DNA of 61,979 bases from Rhodobiaceae bacterium (lineage in GTDB: Bacteria; Pseudomonadota; Alphaproteobacteria; RS24), in the NCBI GenBank assembly GCA_002721725.1, contig PBLK01000025.1:1-61979 (forward strand). Reading direction: 5' to 3'. The notes beneath the pieces were generated by a model. That model saw nothing but the letters and a program-made list of their open reading frames with translations. It made no database searches and was not told the DNA's origin. Below are positions 41,247 to 47,990 of this stretch, piece by piece. The translations under genes were made by a program, and so were the position numbers. Position 1 is the first letter of the stretch; each line of letters starts with the position of its first letter.

Positions 41247-42929
41247 CTAAGCGATAAAATAGAAATCATCCAAGTAGAACGTTTCAGCGCCACCCATTGG
41301 TTTAACAATGATCTGCGCAAGGTTTGCAGAGCTAGTTAAGCCCGCGGCCACGAAGTCCGCCATGTCAATAGAATGCGTAGACCAGGTGTTCACTGGCATG
41401 TCAGCAGCAGATATATTTATTGCAGCCTCGACGTTAGTGGCCTCGTTCCAAGCCCCAGTCGGCCAATCCACAAGTTTGACCTCAAAATCTGAAGAGGCTG
41501 TCCGGAACAAACTAATATTTAGCGTAGTCATGGCGGAGACATCTGTTTGCGGCGGTTCAAAACCGGCAAAAGTCGTTCCCTCGAACTTCTTGACTTCGTT
41601 TCCGCCTAGGTCGATCTCCGTAACTGGGCCCGTGGTAGACCAATTTGTTACGCCAAGGTCGTTCAAATCGTTTGGACCATATCCAGCGGCATCACTGTAC
41701 AGAGATACCACATTTGCTGCAGCCTCAGTAGGCGGGGTCGGGCCCGTTGTAGGAACGGGGCTCGAGCCATTTAGACCAAAGTAGAAATCGTCCAGATAGA
41801 ACGTTTCAGCACCACCCATTGGCTTGAGGATGATCTGCGCAATATTTGCAGAGCTAGTTAATCCCGCGGCCACGAAGTCCGCCATGTCAATAGAATGCGT
41901 AGACCAACTATTAATTGGCATATCAGCTACATCTATTTCGATCGCCGCCTCTTTATTTGTGGCCGGGTCATAAGCCCTAGAGGCGTAATCGACGAGTTTG
42001 ATTTCAAAATTTGATTCAGCAGTCCGATACAAGCTGACATTAAGCGTGTTCATAGTGCTGGCATCTATTTGGGCGGGCTCGAAGCCTGCAAAGACGGTCG
42101 AGTCGAATTTTTTGACTTCATTGCCAGAAATATCAATTTCCGTTACCGCGCCGCTTTGTGACCAATTAGTTATGCCAGCATCATCCAAGGCATTTGGCCC
42201 GTATCCCGCAGCTTCACTGTACAAAGATATAACATTTGCGCCAGCTTCCAAGGGGGCGGTAGGATTCGTGATAGGCTCTCCGTTTCCTGCGTCACCACCA
42301 GCATCACCGCCAGCATCACCGCCAGCATCACCGCCAGCGTCACCGCCAGCATCACCGCCAGCGCTTGGCGCTGTGTAAGATGAGCCCGCGCGATAGTCAT
42401 CTTCGTCTGCAGCTGAAGCAGTCAAGGCAGCGCCCAGGGCAAACAAGCCAAGCTGCGAGGCGGCGGTAGACCCCAGAGCGTCTAAGCTCAGCGCATCCAG
42501 CCATCCTGATCCAGCACTTGCGCCTTCCGCTGCGCTTAAAAGGTAGGCATCTTCTTGGCTGGATGACCCCTCCAAGAAACTATATCCCTCAAGGTCCTGA
42601 TAATTGGCATCTTGAGACACTTGAGCAGCGCCGTCGTCATCCATACGCATGGAATGGGTTTCGACAATGACGGGCGTGCCATCGTCAACGACTTTGTCAA
42701 GGCGATCTTCGTCTTCCTCTTTTTCTTTTTTCAATTGAATTCCGTTATCGGCCGCAATTGTTTGCTTGGCCGCTTCTAGGCCAGCAACTTGATCAGGCGC
42801 CACAGTGTTTGCGGCGTAAACATCGGCCTCGCCCTGAACAGCCGCGTGATCGACATTATTGTCGATAACAGTCGCAAGCTCTCCAGATTTAATTATATCT
42901 GCGGCCTCAGTTGATTTCTCTATAGACAT
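41247..42929 (-). CDS. Predicted type I-secreted protein with two tandem carbohydrate-binding-like modules
   Basis: A 560-residue, acidic, cysteine-free protein without a Sec signal peptide. Residues 1-150 are charged and low-complexity (KKEKEEDEDRLDKVV). A hydrophobic Ala/Leu segment (QLGLFALGAALTASAA) follows near 158-173, then a six-copy GGDA linker (about 190-213). Two similar modules of about 160 residues cover 229-385 and 403-560, each opening NV(I/V)SLYS(E/D)AAGYGPN and ending GGAETFYLDDFYF. The module resembles beta-sandwich modules I recall in bacterial laminarinase-type GH16 enzymes. There is no catalytic domain. Placed upstream of a complete type I secretion system in the same direction, it is the likely substrate. 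The ATG at 42929 follows GAGGG. Function (glucan capture at or beyond the surface) is inferred. Confidence 0.82.
   Translation of the reverse strand: MSIEKSTEAADIIKSGELATVIDNNVDHAAVQGEADVYAANTVAPDQVAGLEAAKQTIAADNGIQLKKEKEEDEDRLDKVVDDGTPVIVETHSMRMDDDGAAQVSQDANYQDLEGYSFLEGSSSQEDAYLLSAAEGASAGSGWLDALSLDALGSTAASQLGLFALGAALTASAADEDDYRAGSSYTAPSAGGDAGGDAGGDAGGDAGGDAGGDAGNGEPITNPTAPLEAGANVISLYSEAAGYGPNALDDAGITNWSQSGAVTEIDISGNEVKKFDSTVFAGFEPAQIDASTMNTLNVSLYRTAESNFEIKLVDYASRAYDPATNKEAAIEIDVADMPINSWSTHSIDMADFVAAGLTSSANIAQIILKPMGGAETFYLDDFYFGLNGSSPVPTTGPTPPTEAAANVVSLYSDAAGYGPNDLNDLGVTNWSTTGPVTEIDLGGNEVKKFEGTTFAGFEPPQTDVSAMTTLNISLFRTASSDFEVKLVDWPTGAWNEATNVEAAINISAADMPVNTWSTHSIDMADFVAAGLTSSANLAQIIVKPMGGAETFYLDDFYFIA
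41261..42250 (-). repeat. Tandem module duplication (522-bp period)
   Basis: The two binding-like modules are offset by exactly 522 bp (174 codons; compare 41261 with 41783). The last 130 bp or so are nearly identical at DNA level, including silent positions, so the duplication or a conversion event is recent. The parts encoding the module beginnings are more diverged. Confidence 0.85.
42289..42360 (-). repeat. Six-copy 12-bp tandem repeat encoding GGDA linker
   Basis: Six consecutive 12-bp units (plus strand gcatcaccgcca with a few substitutions) encode (GlyGlyAspAla)6. The period keeps frame, so slippage would change linker length only. Confidence 0.95.
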
Positions 42930-42967
42930 AGTTTCCCTCACATTTAAAAACTTTTCCATTTTTTAAA

Positions 42968-42989
42968 CCTGCACAAAAACTCCCGCAGG
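42968..42989 (-). promoter_or_regulatory. 5' leader hairpin of exoprotein gene
   Basis: In the minus-strand message CCTGC pairs with GCAGG around a loop starting GGGAG, followed by TTTAAAAAATGG. The same arrangement stands before the TonB receptor at 51032-51056, which argues that it is functional. Confidence 0.6.
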
Positions 42990-43021
42990 CCGCGCCAAGG
43001 TCCCTCAACCTAGAGCACACT

Positions 43022-43056
43022 AGAATAAACAAAATTATGTCCATCGCTGTCAATAA
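43022..43056 (-). promoter_or_regulatory. Exoprotein promoter with 20-bp element shared with the receptor gene
   Basis: ATGTCCATCGCTGTCAATAA (43037-43056, plus strand) is identical to 51101-51120. On the minus strand it contains a TTGACA -35 box (43053-43048); a TTTATT about 18 bp further could be -10. It includes the intact half operator TGACAGCG. Confidence 0.6.
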
Positions 43057-43389
43057 AAAAGTCGGGAATAATCGACTTTGCTGACAAAATTTTTTTTCTT
43101 ATTGTTTTCATATATTTATCTATTTTTTCGGCTGCCATCCCTGCTTAATTTGCGGTGACGGGCGGCTCTTTTGATATAAAAATTGCTAGTGTGTGAAAAG
43201 TGTCACAGTGTCAGCCTTGCCTGCTGTCAATACCAGACATGGCCGCTATTTCAGTTTCTCCCTTAACCCACAAAATGGTCGCAAAACCGCAGCAGCCTAA
43301 TCCGGAAATTTTAATTCACCGAAACCTCAAAAGGCCACTTCAACTAACAGTTATGAAAAAAAGATGCTGTCACAATCGGGAGAGATTTG

Positions 43390-43403
43390 TGACAGCGCTG
43401 TCA
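43390..43403. promoter_or_regulatory. LacI-family operator, site 2 (exoprotein-secretion unit)
   Basis: TGACAGCGCTGTCA, a perfect 14-bp palindrome. It lies about 460 bp upstream of the exoprotein start and about 340 bp upstream of its probable -35 box, so it may act at a distance or serve another start site. Confidence 0.7.
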
Positions 43404-43466
43404 TAATTATTACATTTCGCTTAAATGAGCAAGCCCTTATTTCTAAGCGTTTAATTTTTTACAAAC

Positions 43467-43499
43467 GGTCGGTACATAGAATGGTATTCTAGGCCGACC
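43467..43499 (-). terminator. Inverted repeat downstream of second GH16 gene
   Basis: GGTCGG/CCGACC plus TAGAAT/ATTCTA form a strong 33-nt hairpin about 110 bp past the GH16 stop. No T run follows immediately on either strand, so a terminator role is only possible. Confidence 0.45.
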
Positions 43500-43609
43500 A
43501 ATTAGAAAGCGCTTGAGAGCTGCTTGACTTAGAGCGAACGAAGCGGAGATATCCCTGTTTCTAAAGATGCGCCCGTTTTGATCAGCACCCTAGCGGTAGC
43601 AAACGAAGT

Positions 43610-44575
43610 TTAGTTCGACGAGAACGAACACGAGCCGCCGTCTTGTGCCACAGGACATTTATAAACCCTGACAAAATCAACCTCGACAGATTTAGGGTAG
43701 TCCATGGAAAAGTAGCCAACGTCATTATTTTCTTCCGGCCATTTGCCGCCCACAGCCAGATTAAGGATAATATGAAAAGGCTGATCAAAGGGAGCCCTCT
43801 CATTTTCTGCGGAGGCACCCTTAGTGAACCACTGATCTTTTTTTATTGTCGAATACAATTGGCCATCGACGAACCATTTCATATAGTCTGGGTACCATTC
43901 CATCGCATAGTGATGGAAGCCCGGCACATTCGACGCCAGATGAACTTCGGCAGTGGCTTGGTTGTTTTTGGGCCATGGATTACCAAAATGCAGCGTTCCA
44001 TGAATTCGGTCCTCACGACCCCCCTCGCAAACGTCACAAGACTGACCCAAATTAATTGCTTCCATTATATCTATCTCACCGGACAGCGGCCAAGTTCCGT
44101 AAGAATTGGAAGTTGGTAGCATCCAAAAAGCCGGCCACGCTCCCTGGCCGAGCGGCAGTTTCATTCGAGCCTCGAAGCGGCCGTATAACCAATCGCCCTT
44201 GTTCTTCGTTGTGATCCTGCCCGAAGAAAAAGGCCTCTTCACTTTTTCGAAGCGTTTTTTGCCTCTCAGGCTACCCTCGGCGCCCTCTCTCCAAGATTTT
44301 GGAAACGCGAAGCCCTTGGTTTTGCGCTTCAGCGCGGTAATTTTCAAAAAGCCATCCGAGACAGAGACGTTTTTTTTGCTTTTTGTATAACATTGGCGCT
44401 CATTGTTGCCCCCGCCGTAGCAGTCTTCCTCAAAATTCCACTTGGCCGTATTCAGGCTATTGCCATCAAATTCATCCGACCAGACAAGCTCCCACTCATT
44501 ACCCGCCGAGTTTGATTGCGCATTGCCGGCAGGAAAAAACGCCAGGAGTAATATGACTGAAATTCGAAAAAACAT
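43610..44575 (-). CDS. GH16 beta-1,3-glucanase (laminarinase), single-domain
   Basis: A 321-residue secreted enzyme. The signal peptide MFFRISVILLLAFFPAGNA precedes the GH16 domain, which opens WELVWSDEFDGNSLNTAKWN. The catalytic motif is GEIDIMEAIN. Substrate-cleft sequences GRFEARMKLPLGQGAWPAFWMLP are shared with the other GH16 at 33159. A basic insert (SWREGAEGSLRGKKRFEKVK) sits between early strands and is absent from the other enzyme. The ATG at 44575 has GGAG at good spacing; upstream in-frame starts would bury the signal peptide. It follows the halogenase-like gene by 22 bp, last of that operon. Confidence 0.92.
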   Translation of the reverse strand: MFFRISVILLLAFFPAGNAQSNSAGNEWELVWSDEFDGNSLNTAKWNFEEDCYGGGNNERQCYTKSKKNVSVSDGFLKITALKRKTKGFAFPKSWREGAEGSLRGKKRFEKVKRPFSSGRITTKNKGDWLYGRFEARMKLPLGQGAWPAFWMLPTSNSYGTWPLSGEIDIMEAINLGQSCDVCEGGREDRIHGTLHFGNPWPKNNQATAEVHLASNVPGFHHYAMEWYPDYMKWFVDGQLYSTIKKDQWFTKGASAENERAPFDQPFHIILNLAVGGKWPEENNDVGYFSMDYPKSVEVDFVRVYKCPVAQDGGSCSFSSN

Positions 44576-44597
44576 TTTATATCTCCACATGCTAGCC

Positions 44598-46070
44598 CTA
44601 TTTCTCGGCAGGGCAATATTTAGCAATATAATCACTGTGCGAGGGCAGATTATCGACCGTGGCAGCGACACTGTCTTTCAGGGTTTTCAAAAAATGTGAA
44701 ACCTCTTCATCCCGCATTTTAGTGGTAATTGGATGATAAGACTCTGGAACAATCCCCTGCCCCATCATCACCTGAACCCATGAGTTCTCAGCAAACAATT
44801 CGTCATTATGTCTGAATATCCGCCCTGTTTTTCGGAATAGATCTATTCGATGGCGCAATGACTCTGGAATAGCCATCTCACGGACATAATCCCAGAAGGG
44901 CTCACCTTCTCGGTTATTTGCTACATAGTGCAAGATTAAGAAATCCTTAATCTGTTCCATGTCTATTTCAGCCTGCTTATTAAATTCATCAACGTCATTT
45001 TGGCAGATCTCATCATTGGGCAACATATGCAGAAGACGTATTACGTTTCTTTGTATCAAGTGAATACTTGTTGATTCCAACGGTTCCATAAACCCAGACG
45101 AGAGGCCAACGGCGACGCAATTCTTTTCCCAATGTTTGGCGCGCGCACCAGTTTGAAAACGAATAAAATTAGGCTCCGTTAGGGTTTCCCCCTCCACGCT
45201 TTCTAAGAGTGTTTGAAGTGCCTTTTCTTGATCCATATATTTGCTGCAATATACAATTCCGTTCCCCATGCGATGTTGCAGCGGAATGCGCCACTGCCAG
45301 CCAGCCTCATGCGCGAGAGAACGAGTATAGGGGGCTGGGGGATGAATAGATTCTGTTTGGACAGCAATTGCAGAGTCATTGGGCAGCCAGTGTGACCAAT
45401 CTTCAAAGCCCACACCCAGCGCATCCCCTATCAGCAGGGCTCGGAAGCCCGTGCAATCGACAAAAAAATCACCTTCTACGCGCTGACCATCTTCAAGAAC
45501 AAGGTGGTCGATGTAGCCATTTTCATTATTCAACTCAACGCTGTGGATCTTCCCTTCGATCCGCTTTGCACCATTGGCCTCTGAAATCCGGCGTAAATAG
45601 CGTGCATATCTGCCCGAGTCCAAGTGATATGCGTAACTAATTCGCTTATCAGGTAAGTGCCCAAACTTGAAATTATCCGCCGCGGTAGACTCAAGACTAT
45701 AGAGACTATAGTCCTCGTGATGGCCACGATCTTTCCCATTTAACCAAAAGTGCTGAAACCCGCATGTCCAGTGATCGTGCCCGGCCTGACCAAATGGATG
45801 GATATAGCGATGATTTCTTTCCTTCCAACCTTCAAAGGCAATGGCCAATTTGAATGTTGCTTGAGTTTCGCGCATGAACTCAGCTTCATCAATTTTCATT
45901 AAATTGTTGAAGGTTATCATTGGTGGAATTGTAGCTTCCCCAACACCGATCGTTCCGATGGCGTCGGATTCCACCAGTGTCAGGTCGACAGTTTCGCCCA
46001 TGGTATTGGCGAAAGCCACAGCGGTCATCCAGCCCGCCGTTCCTCCGCCCGCGATCACTATTTTACGCAT
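44598..46070 (-). CDS. Tryptophan halogenase-like flavoprotein
   Basis: A 490-residue member of the flavin-dependent tryptophan halogenase family. The FAD motif is IVIAGGGTAGWMTA, then GVGEATIPP, the lysine-containing TFKLAIAFEGW (equivalent to catalytic Lys79 of PrnA), and WQWRIPL, which fits the WxWxIP halogenase motif. Many such genes sit next to TonB receptors in glycan loci without any natural-product pathway, and their substrate is unknown. It is preceded by the cupin-like and SapC genes. Halogenation of tryptophan itself is not supported by context. Confidence 0.87.
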   Translation of the reverse strand: MRKIVIAGGGTAGWMTAVAFANTMGETVDLTLVESDAIGTIGVGEATIPPMITFNNLMKIDEAEFMRETQATFKLAIAFEGWKERNHRYIHPFGQAGHDHWTCGFQHFWLNGKDRGHHEDYSLYSLESTAADNFKFGHLPDKRISYAYHLDSGRYARYLRRISEANGAKRIEGKIHSVELNNENGYIDHLVLEDGQRVEGDFFVDCTGFRALLIGDALGVGFEDWSHWLPNDSAIAVQTESIHPPAPYTRSLAHEAGWQWRIPLQHRMGNGIVYCSKYMDQEKALQTLLESVEGETLTEPNFIRFQTGARAKHWEKNCVAVGLSSGFMEPLESTSIHLIQRNVIRLLHMLPNDEICQNDVDEFNKQAEIDMEQIKDFLILHYVANNREGEPFWDYVREMAIPESLRHRIDLFRKTGRIFRHNDELFAENSWVQVMMGQGIVPESYHPITTKMRDEEVSHFLKTLKDSVAATVDNLPSHSDYIAKYCPAEK

Positions 46071-46097
46071 TCATATTTCCTCCAGCGAATTCATTAA

Positions 46098-47096
46098 CTA
46101 GTTAATAACGTGACGCAAGAAATTTCTAATTCGCGCAGCAAGGCCCGGCGTCAGCGGGGCTAAAATACCTTTCGCATCTTCAGGTATGTAGTCAAAAGTC
46201 TCCGAAGTACAGTCAAAAACATAATGCGAAAACATGTCGGACCAGATCTTTTTTTTATGTTCAGGCAAATCCCTGATGGCGAGAATTGCATGGATTAACG
46301 CCGCATCTGGTTCTCCAGAAAAACTGTTATCTCGCCACCAGTAATTCACCAGTATATTGAAGTCGCTAGTGGCCTTAACGCTATGCCACCACATACTGGG
46401 AATATGAATAGCGTCGCCGGCCTCCAATTCAACACTAGCTGAAACTGACTGGGCATCGATATAGTCAGGGAACGCTTCATAGTCGGGGTTTTCAGTGTCT
46501 ACCAAGCTGATAGACCGGCCCGCCGGGGTATTATCCAGAGGCCCAGGATATAAATTTCTGGTTTGCTCTGGCGGAAATAAAGTGAATTTTCTCTTACCAA
46601 CTGCCACACAAGCCAAATTATCCGGAAAATCAAAATGTGTTGGGACAGTATTTTTGGAACCTATCCAAATGCCAGCTCGCGTTTCTCTGTCACCCAAATC
46701 AACGTTATTTTCGTCGCCCAAATTGCGAAAATACTTTTTTATTTCTACGGAGCTGACATAGACCAATTCGTTGGTATCGCCTGTATAGGAATGCTTTATG
46801 CGTTCCAAAACGGAATTCAAATCCAACTCCTCCGTGCGGAAATTCATTTCCATGCTGTCATTGTAGCCTATATGCTCGGCTGACGAGTAATTTCCGATAT
46901 GGGTTACCATCTTCCGCGCCTCAGAGTGAGACAAAAGGTATTCCGACAGGCGCTCAAAAGAGCCTTCGCCCATTTTCTTTAAGGGCCAATGGTTTATCAA
47001 TCCGCGCACAACAAAAGGCTTTTGAGTTGCCACGAGCTCATCGAGGCCAGTCAGATCTTTGGCATCATATTCTGATATGTCCAAGGTCGCCGTCAT
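46098..47096 (-). CDS. Cupin-like (JmjC/cupin_8) protein
   Basis: A 332-residue cupin_8-type protein, a fold of Fe(II)/2-oxoglutarate hydroxylases. The metal site can be read as HFDFPDN (HxD) and the later His in IPSMWWHSVKA; VGKRKFTLFPPEQ is the typical intervening strand. It opens LDELVATQKPFVVRGLINHWP. It overlaps the SapC gene by 4 bp. Role unknown; such proteins recur between SapC and tryptophan halogenase genes beside TonB receptors. Confidence 0.85.
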   Translation of the reverse strand: MTATLDISEYDAKDLTGLDELVATQKPFVVRGLINHWPLKKMGEGSFERLSEYLLSHSEARKMVTHIGNYSSAEHIGYNDSMEMNFRTEELDLNSVLERIKHSYTGDTNELVYVSSVEIKKYFRNLGDENNVDLGDRETRAGIWIGSKNTVPTHFDFPDNLACVAVGKRKFTLFPPEQTRNLYPGPLDNTPAGRSISLVDTENPDYEAFPDYIDAQSVSASVELEAGDAIHIPSMWWHSVKATSDFNILVNYWWRDNSFSGEPDAALIHAILAIRDLPEHKKKIWSDMFSHYVFDCTSETFDYIPEDAKGILAPLTPGLAARIRNFLRHVIN

Positions 47097-47830
47097 TCGC
47101 CGGAGCCCTCCTCCCTGTTACCTATTTGGACGTTTTTTCGATCAACTAAGTCGGTGATCGATGAGAGCGAAGCAAACATCATGAAACACGGCAGCAGGTA
47201 ACCCAGCTCCCACATTTCTTGTATAACCTTTCCATCCAACGATCGGAAACGCTCTTCATGAATGGTATGGAAACCCTTTAACCGCCGAGCAGTTCCATCC
47301 ACAAACCCGACTTCAAGCACAAATGGCTCCAACAAATCAAATTTCTCTAAAAATTCATAAAATGCCTGAGTACTTGCGCTCATTTGATGAAGCGCCTCGA
47401 GGCGCTGCCTGACATAGGCCAAGTAATCTGTCTCCGAGCCGTCTTCATTGAAAACACGCGTGCCACCATCGGTGGGGTTTACTCGTGGGCTATCCATATC
47501 AATATATATGGATCCCGTCTCAGTGTTCTTATTGTCTAGACCAATCAGAAAAGGCTGGATTTCGATTGTCATAGGAATGTACTGGGCGTCCCATTTCTCA
47601 TCTTTAATGAAGAGGTTTTCGCCTTGCTCGAAGCCAAACAAAGCTAAAGCTTGGACTTCTTTCGTCTCCTCGTCTTTGCGGAAACAAATTGGATAATAGT
47701 GTTGAATGTGCCGAAATTCAGCTGGGAAAGTCACAGCGGCAAGAACTGCATCTCCATATTCGGGCCGACGGTTTAAGGCAATAGTTAAATCTTTATGCTC
47801 TGTCTTAAGCAGTGGTTTTTGATTTGCCAT
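47093..47830 (-). CDS. SapC family protein
   Basis: A 245-residue SapC-like protein, named after a Campylobacter S-layer-associated gene. The family features FPAEFRHIQHYYPICFRKD, ALFGFEQGENLFI and W(D)AQYIPMTIEIQPFLIG are present. No signal peptide. The function in TonB-receptor loci is not known. First gene of the SapC-cupin-halogenase-GH16 unit; a terminator at 47951 separates it from the receptor gene, and no clear promoter was seen in the 120 bp upstream, so read-through is likely. Confidence 0.85.
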   Translation of the reverse strand: MANQKPLLKTEHKDLTIALNRRPEYGDAVLAAVTFPAEFRHIQHYYPICFRKDEETKEVQALALFGFEQGENLFIKDEKWDAQYIPMTIEIQPFLIGLDNKNTETGSIYIDMDSPRVNPTDGGTRVFNEDGSETDYLAYVRQRLEALHQMSASTQAFYEFLEKFDLLEPFVLEVGFVDGTARRLKGFHTIHEERFRSLDGKVIQEMWELGYLLPCFMMFASLSSITDLVDRKNVQIGNREEGSGE

Positions 47831-47950
47831 AATTCCCTCATTTCATTTGAAAATAAATAACAGGATGACCGACTTCTCAAGAAGTCTTTTTGTCTCACCA
47901 AAAGTCGAGAGCCCTTACACTCACAGCGCCGCTGCTTGCATAAAGGCTCC

Positions 47951-47983
47951 AAAAAAGTTTCTGGGGCCGTCAAGCGGCCCCAG
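47951..47983 (-). terminator. Rho-independent terminator after TonB receptor gene
   Basis: Minus-strand CTGGGGCCG-CTTGA-CGGCCCCAG, a 9-bp stem, followed by AAACTTTTTT. It starts 8 bp after the receptor stop. Confidence 0.88.
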
Positions 47984-47990
47984 AGTATAA

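Larger units (their letters stand above)
42930..43609. other. 680-bp regulatory gap between GH16 and exoprotein genes
   Basis: AT-rich and without a credible gene. It holds, from the exoprotein side, a leader hairpin (42968), a 20-bp promoter element (43037), operator site 2 (43390) and an inverted repeat (43467). A half operator-like GCTGTCACAATC lies near 43369. The short open frame at 43200-43406 has no ribosome-binding site or recognisable product. Confidence 0.7.

Noticed and set aside
42410-42475. LapG-type di-alanine cleavage site (TAAS) in the exoprotein
   Set aside because: The motif is short, differs from the usual xAAG context, and no LapD or LapG gene is present in the window.
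43200-43406. Possible 68-codon plus-strand gene in the regulatory gap
   Set aside because: No ribosome-binding site, no recognisable product, and it overlaps operator site 2 context; composition is that of intergenic DNA.
44598-46070. Natural-product halogenation cluster
   Set aside because: No NRPS, PKS or tryptophan-modifying genes accompany it; the neighbours are glycan-uptake genes.
47093-47990. Operator upstream of the SapC unit
   Set aside because: No copy of TGACARCGYTGTCA lies in the gap before SapC; expression by read-through from the receptor promoter is more likely.
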